A DNA stretch of 64,000 nucleotides from contig CM056563.1 of assembly GCA_029721515.1 (NCBI GenBank), positions 10,984,454 to 11,048,453 on the forward strand, written 5' to 3'. The position numbers and the translations under genes were made by a program. The DNA is from Synanceia verrucosa (Eukaryota > Chordata > Actinopteri > Perciformes > Synanceiidae). Below the pieces are notes generated by a model that ran no database searches, had not been told where the DNA came from, and worked only from the letters and a program-made list of their open reading frames with translations. Below are positions 9,501 through 20,043 of this stretch, piece after piece (within the stretch, counting starts at the first letter, position 1; each line of letters opens with the position of its first letter).

Positions 9501-12500
9501 GGCTACAAAAAAAGGACTTCCTGTAAATGTTTGTATGTTCACGTTTTACTTACCTTGGCCTTCTCAAAGTCCAGATCTTTGCCAATAGTAGAAAGCAGGA
9601 TGCAGAGACACTCCAGAGACTTTTCATCATGCTTCTTCAGCAGTTTGAAGACACAGTCGTGCATGATGGCCTCTGTCAGCATCCTCAGCTTGAAGAGCTC
9701 ACCAATGAACTTCACGTTACCCAGTGAACGGCGGCGGGCCTTGTCTTGGGACTCCTGCAGCTCCTTCCTCAAGAGCTCACGCTCCTCTTCCTGAGGACAG
9801 ACACTTAGTGCTTAGTGGGAGTAATGTGATCAGTTTAGACAAATTAATAAAACACTGGTGGTTGAGAGAGTGACAGGTTAAGAACACATTTCTTACTTCT
9901 TTGGCAGCCTCGATTTCTTTTTGCTTTTTCTCAAGCATTTCATTGTCATCATCATGGTCCTTCTCAAACTCTCTCTGGCAGCGGCTGAGCAGCGCTCTGC
10001 GGAAGTTCACAAAAACTCCTGGCTTGTCTGCGGTGGGGACTTTCAGCTGTAGGGGAAAACATTGAGTATAATTAAGATTTTTTCTAGAATATACATTTTT
10101 ATCTCACGATAATATGCATTGAAAACTTGACAAAAAAACAAACGAAAAAACATCAAACAAATTACCTCCTTAAGGCAGCTGCACATGTTGGCGTAGGTCA
10201 CAGAGAAGTTGGGCTCTGAGATGGCCTTTTCAAAGATGAGATCAGCGGCTCCCTTCAGCCTCTCCTCTGTGTCTATCGTCAGATCTGTCACTTGTTTCAT
10301 CAGCTTCTGAAACTTCTCAGGGGTCATCTTGTTGAGGATACTGCGCAGATGCTTGAACAGCTCTTGAGTCTTGACCTGTTCAGGATCTTCGTCTTGAGGA
10401 TCATCTGTGTCGCCACCAAGAGAGGAGTTCTTCACTCCAGGCTTCCAGGCATTCTCAGCCTTGTTGAGCTGCACGTCGTCATTGAGGGACATGTTGAGGA
10501 TGATTTTCCTGGGCTCTTTCCTTTCACCCTGCTGGGAGTGACATGGCCCAGGTGGCTAAAAAGAGCAATTTCAGAAAAAAGGGACAAGAACGTGCTATGA
10601 TAAGAAACCACCCCAGAAAAGTAAGAGACAAATCCCTTGTGTAGAGAAGAGGCTCTACATAAATGACTCGATATTCAAGCCTGAAGTGCAACATGAGCGA
10701 CATCACTAGTGCGTTGAACTCACCTCAACCTGCTCTCTGCTGGGCTGGTTGTTGGCCTTGTCCTGGAAGTGTCTGTCCAACTGTTTGCTGAGCTCCTCTC
10801 CACCGATGACCTTCTTCTTATCCTCTTCCTTTGATTCCATCTCCTCTCCTGTAGTGAACTCCACTTTCTAAATTGCGGAACCAGGGAAGAAAGTTCAACA
10901 CACTCGCATAAGTGATCAGTTTTAGGTTATGGGAACATTTTTGCACTCACACCCTAGCAGAGCCAGAGTGGAGGTTTTCAGAATGTGTCTCAGTGTCTTG
11001 TACTACTGTAGCCTACAAACCTGTTCAGAGACAAACTCGTTGATGTCTTTATCCTCAGGCAAGAAATCACTCCAACTGAGCCCACCCTCTGTCCACATGG
11101 CCCCGACCTTCTTAGGGGTCTGATGGGGAAGGGAAAAAACCCAAACAAACCATTAGATCTAGTCAGTCTAAAATGTCAAAGTGTATAAAGTATTACCACT
11201 GTGTTAATGTATAACAGGACGTATTGACACATGTTTAAGTCTGCCATGCCTCATCTAGAAGGTGGATTCATGTAGGACATACCATTCCTTTGCAGAGCAA
11301 CTTGAGGATCTGGACCAGCAGCACGCCAGCTAGACCCAGAGGCACGAGAGGCTTGGAGATCTCCCTGAAGACAAAACACAAGCAGTTGTTTTATTTGTTG
11401 CATTTATTCGTAAAACCACAATTATACTAAAGCTGACAAAGGTGACTGACTCAGGCTTGATGTTTCTGAGCTGCACTACCAAACACCCTTAATATGTTGT
11501 ACTTTAAAGCATGCTAAAAATGCTCTTTATGGAGAGAGCCATACTGGATTTAATTATGTTTGCTGACTACCAGCACTGTAGCTCACCTGAAGAGCTGTCC
11601 AATTGAGATGCCTCCCTCATGGAGCATGGGGGTAATGAGCTCAGCCAGGTAAAGCCAGATGTGAGGTATATCTGTGGCGATGTCTTCCACAGCTTCCAAG
11701 GTCTCTTCTAGCCTATGGTCCCCCCCCCAAAAAAAACATTCAATCTCACTTTGAACGTATAGCAGTTTAATTTTCTCAAATCAGTCTATTGAGAGTAAAT
11801 AATGATGCACTAGAGGCTTCAAACACTGGAAACATGGTATCATGTTTTTTTTCCTGTGGATGCTCACCCTTTGTAGTACTGCTCTGTGGGCAACACCCCT
11901 GTCTTTACAAGCTGGTGCAGCAACAGGCCCATGCGCTCTCTGGCGACGGTGTTGCGCTCTAGCGTCAACTCCACGGCATTCCGCACAAACACATGGAGCA
12001 GTGAGGCACTGTTCAGTTCAGTCACACACTGCAACGCCTCCTACAGTAGCAGAGGAAAAAGACACCACAAGATGTGAGCCATCAGAGAGGTTTCACCTTC
12101 CAAGCGTATGCTGGTGGAGCCTGATTGTAATAATAAAAAAGCAAATATTTGAGTCAAATTCACTTTGCATGTGGTCGTGATCATACCTTCAAGTCATTAA
12201 TGTGGAGGTATTCTTCAATGATGGCTCTTGACTTCTTCTCCAACTCCTCTTCACTCAAGGCAGGTTTTGGAAGAGAGGGAGGAGGACTGGGGGCGTTCTT
12301 CACTCCAGGCTTCCAGGCATTCTCAGCCTTGTTGAGCTGCACGTCGTCATTGAGGGACATCTTGAGGATGATTTCTCTGGGCTCTTTCATTTGACCCTGC
12401 TGGGAGTGACATGGCCCAGGTGGCTAAAAGAGGAGAAGACAAGCAATTTCAGAAAAAAGGGACAAGAACGTGCTATGATAAGAAACCAACCCAGAAAAGT

Positions 12501-15500
12501 AACAGACAAATCCCTTGTGTAGAGAAGAGGCTCTACATAAATGTCTCGATATTCAAGCCTGAAGTGCAACATGAGCGACATCACTAGTGCGTTGAACTCA
12601 CCTCAACCTGCTCTCTGCTGGGCTGGTTGTTGGCCTTGTCCTGGAAGTGTCTGTCCAACTGTTTGCTGAGCTCCTCTCCATCGATGACCTTCTTCTTATC
12701 CTCTTCCTTTGATTCCATCTCCTCTCCTGTAGTGAACTCCACTTTCTAAATTGCGGAACCAGGGAAGAAAGTTCAACACACTCTCGTAAGTGATCAGTTT
12801 TAGGTTATGGGAACATCTTTGCACTCACACCCTAGCAGAGCCAGAGTGGAGGTTTTCAGAATGTGTCTCAGTGTCTTGTACTACTGTAGCCTACAAACCT
12901 GTTCAGAGACAAACTCGTTGATGTCTTTATCCTCAGGCAAGAAATCACTCCAACTGAGCCCACCCTCTGTCCACATGGCCCCGACCTTCTTAGGGGTCTG
13001 ATGGGGAAGGGAAAAAACCCAAACAAACCATTAGATCTAGTCAGTCTAAAATGTCAAAGTGTATAAAGTATTACCACTGTGTTAATGTATAACAGGACGT
13101 ATTGACACATGTTTAAGTCTGCCATGCCTCATCTAGAAGGTGGATTCATGTAGGACATACCATTCCTTTGCAGAGCAACTTGAGGATCTGGACCAGCAGC
13201 ACGCCAGCTAGCCCCAGAGGCACGAGAGGCTTGGAGATCTCCCTGAAGACAAAACACAAGCAGTTGTTTTATTTGTTGCATTTATTCGTAAAACCACAAT
13301 TATACTAAAGCTGACAAAGGTGACTGACTCAGGCTTGATGTTTCTGAGCTGCACTACCAAACACCCTTAATATGTTGTACTTTAAAGCATGCTAAAAATG
13401 CTCTTTATGGAGAGAGCCATACTGGATTTAATTATGTTTGCTGACTACCAGCACTGTAGCTCACCTGAAGAGCTGTCCAATTGAGATGCCTCCCTCATGG
13501 AGCATGGGGGAGATGAGCTCAGCCAGGTAAAGCCAGATGTAAGGTATATCTGTGGCGATGTCTTCCACAGCTTCCAAGGTCTCTTCTAGCCTATGGTCCC
13601 CCCCCCAAAAAAACATTCAATCTCACTTTGAACGTATAGCAGTTTCATTTTCTCAAATCAGTCTATTAGAGAGTAAATAATGATGCACTAGAGGCTTCAA
13701 ACACTGGAAACATGGTATCATGTTTTTTTTCCTGTGGATGCTCACCCTTTGTAGTACTGCTCTGTGGGCAACACCCCTGTCTTTACAAGCTGGTGCAGCA
13801 ACAGGCCCATGCGCTCTCTGGCGACGGTGTTGCGCTCTAGCGTCAACTCCACGGCATTCCGCACAAACACATGGAGCAGTGAGGCACTGTTCAGTTCGGT
13901 CACACACTGCAACGCCTCCTACAGTAGCAGAGGAAAAAGACACCACAAGATGTGAGCCATCAGAGAGGTTTCACCTTCCAAGCATATGCTGGTGGAGCCT
14001 GATTGTAATAATAAAAAAGCAAATATTTAAGTCAAATTCACTTTGCATGTGGTCGTGATCATACCTTCAAGTCATTAATGTGGAGGTATTCTTCAATGAT
14101 GGCTCTTGACTTCCTCTCCAACTCCTCTTCACTCAAGGCAGGTTTTGGAAGAGAGGGAGGAGGACTGGGGGCGTTCTTCACTCCAGGCTTCCAGGCGTTC
14201 TCAGCCTTGTTGAGCTGCACGTCGTCATTGAGGGACATGTTGAGGATGATTTCCCTGGGCTCTGTCCTTTGACCCTGCTGGGACTGACATGGCTCAGGTG
14301 GCTAAAAAGAGGAGAAGACTTTTCAATTTCAGAAAAAATGGGACAAGAACTTGCTATGATAAGAAAGCAACCCAGGAACAACATTCATCATTGCAGACTG
14401 CAGTGGAGTCTTGTTTGCCTGAAGTTAAAGGGGAAAAATTACTTACTTAGTGTCCAAAAATACTGACAAGACAAGATGGATGTGCAGTTTCCTCAGTCTC
14501 TGGCATAATCACCAGGATATTTTTAAAAAATGGTTATGATAATTAAATGTCACTGGCTGTTTCAGTTTTTAATATAAAAATGTCTGCCCTTCATCTTTTC
14601 TACACAAGCGGTACTTTAAATCAGTACAGGATATCTATCAATAATTTAGATTTCTAAAACCTGGAAAACTACATCTTTATCTCAGAATGACAGTGTTTGA
14701 GCTTCAGAGTTTAAATGTGTCAATGAAAACTACTCGTCCCAAAATGCTTCTTACCTGTGGGGGAGTCGGTGTGGTGGTGGACCTTCCACCTGACATGATC
14801 TCCTCTGTGATATCACGCCATCCCTGGTTGGGGTCTACTATCCTTATCTATAAGAAGATGGGGTAAATATTGTCAAGGTTTCCACAAACTGACATCAAAA
14901 TACAGACAGTATGTAATGATGCTGTCACTACTGATCTATAGCACCCATCATCATAAATACTATAGTTATTTTCAGGTAAACGGGAAAGACAACACACTCT
15001 GCCCATTCAAAAATGTTTTTCGACCTCAGACAAGAGGTCTTTTGTTGTGACACACTACCGGTTTGCGTTCCCTCTTTGGTGGCCCTTGTGGCTGCGCCAG
15101 TGGTTGCTGAAGAGGCGGGGCTTGTTGCTGTTGCTGGGCGGGGCTGCTCATGACGGTTGCCGGCTGGACAGAGGGGGAGTACTGTGGCTGAGCTGGATAG
15201 TACGCTCCTGTTGTAACAGTAAAATGAAACAAAAAAAAACATTGATGAAAAGAAATGATAGAAAACCATCCATCTGAGAGTCACAGGATTTTTTTTTCTC
15301 TCCCTGAAGTTCTGACCAAAAGCTCTTCAGGGTTTTGAAGTAATAACCTTCACTTCAGACTGTGAATGTCAGACAGAAATGACACATTAAAGTGCTGCTT
15401 CGTAGATGAACAGACAACGTCACTTACTATCTTGTGGTTATAAATCAAGATAGTAATAATAACTTTCATTGTAATCATATCAAATATTTGATTGACGACA

Positions 15501-17712
15501 AAACTGAAGTATATGAAATTGCTAAAAGTAGAATTTCACACTGCAGGCAGACTTTTCAGCTCCCCACTGGCCCTGTGCTCATCTTAAGCACTAAATTAGG
15601 AAGAAATTGATTTCAGGGATGAGTCCGTTATTATTTCAGCCTTTGTATAATTGGGAACTACACTGTTCATGTGTGCAGATGACCTGTTTTAACCTACAGT
15701 ATATTGCACTGACACAGTGTGCATAAAGCTGATTTATTTTGGTAAGGCTGTGCTATTTAATTATTAATAGCTTAATAGATGCTTTTATTTTATGTAAGCG
15801 ACCTTCACTTTGTATTCCATTTCCCAGATGCAAGTACACTTGTGTGTGTGTGTGTGTGTGTTACCAAAAACAATCCCACATGATTACAGCGCTATCAGCG
15901 ACAGGAAGTGTCACAGAGACTTTGCCACCAAAGACTGCTGACCGACACACAAGCGCACAAACACTACTCACCAGGAGGTAAGAGGAGCACCCTGGAGAGA
16001 GAGAGACGGCCGTTCTCTCGCCCGCCCCCTCTCCCTCGTAGCCACAAAGGGCTCTGAACCAAAGCAGCAAAACGAGAGGAAAAGGAGAGAGGGCAGGAAA
16101 AGACAGATGCAGAATGAGTTAATGAGAGGATCTAGAGGAAGCAGGGTGTTAAAAAGGTCCCATGAAAAGAACAATGTCTTAAATGTATTCTTAACTTGTG
16201 TTCCTGACTGCATCTTATTCTTATGCATTTCTTTTAATAAAAGTCATAAGTTTCTTCCTGGATTTTTTTATGTTCTGTTCTTTGAATAATATTACATCCA
16301 GGAGTATTTAAGAGAAAATTTAATGGGAGGTTTCAGTTTTACCCAACCAATGCCCCACATTTAACAAAAAGCTGAAGAATACCATTACTCCCTCAGCTAA
16401 TGAGCATTTGTCACATAAATCAGAAGAGGCCCATGAGGAGGTACTCAGTTGTAATGGAAAAGCACTAAAACTGTGCCATGCTGTGCCGTTACTGTGTAGT
16501 GGAAAAGCACCAATAGATCCCTCCTAACATTAAATCCACCTTAACAGTTTACATGGACATGCATCCAGCAAATGAAAAAAAATATTGCCTGAAATCCATT
16601 TCATGGAACCTATAAGAAGACAGTGTCAGTGACAGACTGCAGATAGAAAGAGCACAGGCCGAAGCAGATTCAAGCCAGACCACATGCAACGGGCACCTCA
16701 CTACATACAGCAGAGTTCACTAAGAAAGACATTAAACGGTCCAGCCAGCCAAGCAGAGCCACGACACACCCAGCAGTACATGCTGGGAAAGAGGAGAGTA
16801 AATGCATATGGGACTAATACTATGTGCTTCAACATAAAATCTGTTCAATTTAGGTGTTTGAGATTTCACCCCATCCACCTGATGTTTGTGGTTGTGATTG
16901 GTTGCTGTCGGTCTTTGTCATAAAACCTTACCATAAGTAGGGTACTCAGCAGGCCCAGCCCCTGGATAGAAACCTGCTGTACCGCTGGTCACAGGATACT
17001 GCCAGGTAGGAGGCACATATGGGGCACAGTACTGCAGAGACAAAATAAGGAGTGAGAGACGACGACAACGGATGGAACAGTTTAGTTGAGAGAGCAACGG
17101 GTCAATCTTTAGCAATGCAAGCTAAATAAGCCATCAGAAACTGTTAAAATGGGCTTAGAATAGAATAAAATAAAATAGAATTACTTCATTGATCCCAACA
17201 TGGGAAATTACTTTGTAGCAGCAGCGAGAAATGCAATCACAGTTTATAAAAAGCAACATAAAGAACAGAAAAAAATATTACTCTTTACAATTAAAGTATA
17301 TACAGAAGCGCAGTATTAAAAGTATAAAAATGTATATGCTGATAAATATTATGGCTCATGGTGATAGTCATTGTGCAAATCAGCAGTGAAATAAAGATGA
17401 ACAGTAGGTAATGATATAACAGTTCTGATCAGAAGTAGTGCAAATAAATGGAGAGGATGATCCTCATTGTCCCTGATGGAGAGCAGGTTTTTGAGTGTCC
17501 TAAAATACTAAATAACTAATGGGAACCAACCTGTCCAGAGGGGTGTAGTAGCTCTGAGGGAAGCCAGCAAAATACAGCTGCTGCTGCGGGTAAATCATCA
17601 TCAACTGGGAGTAGGGTGGGTAGACATGAGTAGGTGCAGCACGTTGTGGGCCACCAGGCGCTTGTACGCTTGGCACACTGGCGGCCATGGCTGGTCCGCT
17701 CTGATGGTAATT
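6379..17712 (-). CDS. eif4g1: eIF4G1-like gene, unit 1, permuted domains (28 exons)
   Basis: eIF4G is the scaffold of the cytoplasmic cap-binding complex eIF4F. It joins eIF4E, eIF4A, eIF3 and poly(A)-binding protein. All 28 exons have GT-AG junctions and matching phase. The conceptual product is about 1625 residues: PABP-binding N-terminus 1-175, MA3 modules 176-462 and 463-749, MIF4G modules 750-1143 and 1192-1585 separated by a linker exon, and a 40-residue tail. Canonical eIF4G has MIF4G before MA3 and ends in W2; here the order is inverted, W2 is missing, and no YxxxxL-type eIF4E site is found between the PABP region and the HEAT domains. The most upstream coding exon seen has an in-frame ATG in a strong Kozak context (GCCATGG) at 17688. 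Exons upstream of it were not identified. That exon has four C residues where frame continuity needs five, so the copy is either frameshifted near residue 56 or affected by a homopolymer error. Family assignment is firm; function of this paralogue is unknown. Confidence 0.85.
6707..8385 (-). CDS. eif4g1: Unit 1 gene: MIF4G module B2
   Basis: Second MIF4G copy: exons 7996-8385, 7728-7877, 7385-7621, 7190-7294, 6707-7006. Domain content is as in B1. B2-type markers are FCKALL, RNELQ, MCNCLKE and DEYFNQM, found at the same place in all units. In unit 1 only, the last exon reads RTNQPQ and RIFKNS. The frame is open throughout. Confidence 0.87.
8555..8698 (-). CDS. eif4g1: Unit 1 gene: linker exon between the two MIF4G modules
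   Basis: A 144-bp phase-0 exon with the same product as the last exon of the MA3 modules (KVEFTT...[18 protein letters not shown]). In canonical eIF4G this is the MA3-to-W2 linker. Here it sits between two MIF4G modules because the duplicated segment carried it along. The tail PSREQVE has no counterpart in W2. GGE in the MA3 copies' form is followed here by FTTREE instead of FTTGEE. Confidence 0.8.
8876..10555 (-). CDS. eif4g1: Unit 1 gene: MIF4G module B1
   Basis: Five exons: 10166-10555, 9897-10046, 9554-9790, 9359-9463, 8876-9175 (390, 150, 237, 105, 300 bp; all multiples of three). They encode a full MIF4G/HEAT-1 domain, the main eIF4A/eIF3/RNA-binding scaffold: [102 protein letters not shown] Gly/Arg-rich segment ends at PSKITK. 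B1-type markers are FRRALL, RKELQ, MCSCLKE and DQYFNQM. No frame break is seen here. Confidence 0.87.
10724..12423 (-). CDS. eif4g1: Unit 1 gene: MA3 module A2
   Basis: Second copy of the MA3 module: exons 12187-12423, 11868-12040, 11587-11712, 11283-11364, 11021-11119, 10724-10867. Same intra-exon MIF4G-start/MA3-start joint and the same exon lengths as A1, all phase-compatible. It differs from A1 by a few residues ([15 protein letters not shown] at its start, EKKS for ERKS). Introns are also nearly identical to A1, which indicates genomic tandem duplication rather than exon-only copying. Confidence 0.85.
12602..14301 (-). CDS. eif4g1: Unit 1 gene: MA3 module A1
   Basis: Six exons: 14065-14301 (fused exon), 13746-13918, 13465-13590, 13161-13242, 12899-12997, 12602-12745. 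The first exon encodes the start of MIF4G ([20 protein letters not shown]) and runs straight into the MA3 start ([20 protein letters not shown]), so nearly all of MIF4G is skipped inside a single exon. The next exons complete the MA3 (HEAT-2) domain, the eIF4A-binding repeat ([50 protein letters not shown]). The last exon is the MA3-W2 linker, cut before the W2 fold. Lengths are 237, 173, 126, 82, 99 and 144 bp; the module enters and leaves in phase 0. This most 5' copy has its own variant of the leading residues (PPEPCQ instead of PPGPCH). Confidence 0.85.
14755..17712 (-). CDS. eif4g1: Unit 1 gene: N-terminal PABP-binding exons N1-N4
   Basis: Four exons: N1 17531-17712, N2 16932-17031, N3 15059-15207, N4 14755-14847. 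N1 resembles the eIF4G1 stretch around [16 protein letters not shown]2 and N3 give the FYPG...AEYPTYGAYYPAQ region. N3 and N4 give PKRERKP then [20 protein letters not shown], the conserved PABP-interaction segment of eIF4G1, with T to P, R to V and G to W changes relative to the usual motif. N1 is 182 bp, one short of the 183 needed for phase 0; N2 and N3 together are 249 bp and N4 is 93 bp, all in frame. The intron 15208-16931 holds a TG microsatellite and a GC-rich patch near 16000-16040. The intron 17032-17530 holds a fish interspersed repeat. Confidence 0.8.
15841..15861. repeat. TG microsatellite in N2-N3 intron, unit 1
   Basis: Uninterrupted TG dinucleotide run. Counterparts at 36733-36751 (unit 2) and 56292-56311 (unit 3) differ slightly in length. 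Confidence 0.85.
17152..17480. repeat. Fish interspersed repeat in N1-N2 intron, unit 1
   Basis: Starts after AATAGAATAAAATAAAATAG and has ATTACTTCATTGATCCC, a short gap, then GGGAAATTAC, the motif found at the ends of many teleost LINE/SINE copies. Class is not resolved. Confidence 0.5.
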
Positions 17713-20043
17713 CTAGAGAAGAGATGGGGAGAATAAACGATGAAGACAAGCAAACCTGTTGCTGTGTGTGTTTAGTGTCTTCACTATGGTGGCGGTCCTA
17801 ACCCTTGTGTTGTGTTTGTACATGTGTGTTCAGTAACACACACCTCTAACCTCAGCTGGAAGCACGCACAGCAACTAATTTACCGAACGAACTAATTTAA
17901 TTTCTAATATTATGGGCCAAAAACAGAAGTCTATCAACGTGATCATGATGAAGTGCGTCTCTCTTTTTATTTACAGTATTACCTGTTCTTGTTGAAGGTG
18001 ACGAGACACTTGCGGTTGTCGGTGCTATGTTACTCCGGTAGCTTCGCTTGTCTGTTGAACGCTTAAACTATCAGGTGAGTCCGCTGATTTGTTGTTGTTG
18101 TCAGGCTGGAATATACAGCTTTCAATGTTTATAAGTTGGTACATACTTCTCCAAATGTTCAAAGCCTGGAACATACTTCTCAAAATGCCCAATACGTCAT
18201 CCAATTCCATCACCATGGAGACCCCTCGATCCCTCGCAGCTGTCGTGATGCGTGTGGTGCAGTCCTGCCGTAAAGCAATTCCCCATTAATATCGCAGACA
18301 AAGCAGTGGAAAATACTATTTTAATAATTGTATTTATTCATTATTTAGTACATTATTTAATTATTAATAATTATTTGCGAGGGAGATAGAAAAGAAGAAC
18401 ATTGATTGAGAAAATATCAGATGTTCTAATCAAACCAACACCTTTAAGTAGTCTGTGTTCTGTGGAAATATGCCCCACCCATAATTACTAAATTAACTAA
18501 AATGCATTTCCTGCTGAAAATGCGTGGGAATGCTGATAGATGAAGCTATGCTGCTAATGCTAAATGCTGCTTAGCTTAAGCTAATCTGCTAATGCTAGCT
18601 TAAATGCAGGAAAGATGAATGTATAATTGAATTCAGTTTAAAAGTTGAATGTTGAAAATGTGTGGATTTAATTTAAAAATCAAATGTTGAAAATTTTAGA
18701 ATTAACTTGCGACATTTAATGGCCGTTCATACCAGCGTTTCAGGTTATACAAAGCTAGCAGGTAGAGCAGCTCTTCTTCCTTGTCGTCAGTGTAGCACGC
18801 CGCCATTACAGAAAAATGAAAACAATGCGCAAGGACTGTGGGAAATGTAGGGTTTCATGGAAATGTCACAGGAAACGACTGCACAGCAGTACGCTCAAGT
18901 ATGAAAGCTCTGAGCGGAGCGGACAGTTCGCGTGGATACCGCGCCGCTGACAGCCTGCCTGAGTATGAATTGGCCTTTAGACTCCCATTCAGTTGAACTG
19001 AGTCAGACCATGAAGAACTCCTCTCCATTACTCAAAAACTGTGATTTGGTTTTTGGAGGAGAGGCGGCAGGAGCTTGTGAGGATTACAGCGGTGAAAATT
19101 TTATGTCTCTACTCCATTTTTAGTGGTGAGACCAGGGTTGCCGCATGGGATTTTGGGCCCCATGAAAACATATCACATTAGGCCCCATCACCGAAGGCCA
19201 TAAGAACCCTGTGCAACACTGACCCCCTTCCATAATGTTAACTGACATGTCACGTTGCTCACCTTCTTGTGGGGGTTCATTGTGTAGGAGGGAGCTGTGG
19301 GGAGACAGTGCACCTGATGTCATATCAGTGTAAGGTTTACAAGTTAATTCTACAAGTTAATGAAGGCATTAGAATTTGTGAAGTATATATTTGTAATTAA
19401 ATATGTTCATGTTTACATTTCATTATTTCTAGCTCAAAATATTTACAGACAAGCTGTGCAGAATCTGCCCTTTCAGGTTTGGTTTTATATGCATTTACCT
19501 GGGTTAAATGTATCCTAGCTTCTGATTGGTTAGTTTTGGACACGTGATTCAGGAGTAGGAAATGAAGTTAATGTTGTCATTGTGGCTACGCTGTGTGGAC
19601 TTAATTAAAAAGCACGCTGCACAGAGTTATCTGTCTCCATCATGCTATTTCTCCTCCTAAGAAGACTTCCAACCACCACATGTTGAACCGCCATGTTACA
19701 TCAGTAGCTGGGTCTGGTAGGGAGCACGGGGAAAACCATTTAATATAACAAGCTAAAACCTAGTTCATCTCATTGTGGACATCAAACTAGCCAACAGCTT
19801 GATTTCAACCACTTAGTGACTCCACCAACCTTTCCTGGAGAACAAAACTAGGTGACATGCTGTCACCCTTTCTTCTCTCTTTCCTCTCTAAACTTTCTTT
19901 CCCTCTTTTTTGGGACCCAGACTTGGTCTTTTCAGACATTACGGCAGCCTTTTGCATCCTCTGTGCACAACTCGGCACGCTGACTGTAGTGGCGCGGCAC
20001 AGCCATTTCATGGGGGGATTTGCTAAAAATGAATTTGCGAGGC
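17713..20043. other. Upstream region of the unit 1 gene, no firm gene
   Basis: This stretch should hold the promoter and any 5' non-coding exon, but I could not place them. It contains an AT-rich part (18300-18720), GCTAAT/AGCTTA-type short repeats at 18545-18605, and a tract from about 19128 (CAGGGTTGCCGCATGGGA) to the unit end that looks like an old, non-coding repeat, perhaps a hAT remnant. Counterparts are at 38601-40931 and 58167-60501. Confidence 0.4.
18702..18806 (-). CDS. Short 34-residue open frame upstream of the unit 1 gene, uncertain
   Basis: Minus-strand frame starting MAACYTDDKEEELLYLLALY and ending PLNVAS with a TAA stop. The ATG follows TCTGTA and is followed by GCGGCG. The acidic, leucine-rich start reminds me of the first residues of Harbinger-type transposon proteins, but the match is too short to name. 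Unit 2 keeps it (about 39590-39694). In unit 3 (about 59150-59265) a small insertion alters it. It may be a transposon remnant or chance. Confidence 0.2.
   Translation of the reverse strand: MAACYTDDKEEELLYLLALYNLKRWYERPLNVAS

Larger units (their letters stand above)
1..20043. repeat. Tandem segmental duplication unit 1
   Basis: First copy of the about 20-kb unit. The sequence at position 1 (CTGATCCAAGCATGTG) recurs at 20044, 40932 and 60502, which sets the period. Unit 1 is 20043 bp. It carries two MA3-type and two MIF4G-type modules, about 43 copies of the 32-bp minisatellite and a private insertion at 430-846. It also lacks about 26 bp present near 20064-20089 in unit 2. The left end is only the window edge, so the true array boundary on this side is not visible. 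Confidence 0.95.

Noticed and set aside
9483..9794. Plus-strand frame of 103 residues starting [14 protein letters not shown]
   Set aside because: Antisense of the third MIF4G exon plus adjacent intron.
13720..14058. 112-residue plus-strand frame starting [19 protein letters not shown], repeated in every MA3 module
   Set aside because: It is the antisense of the MA3 exon 13746-13918 ([17 protein letters not shown]). Its recurrence only follows the module duplication.
17988..18071. Plus-strand segment flanked by TTTATTTACAG and GTGAGTCC, looking like an 84-bp exon
   Set aside because: No partner exons or family match. The stop in its longest frame comes before the donor, so evidence is too weak to list as a gene.
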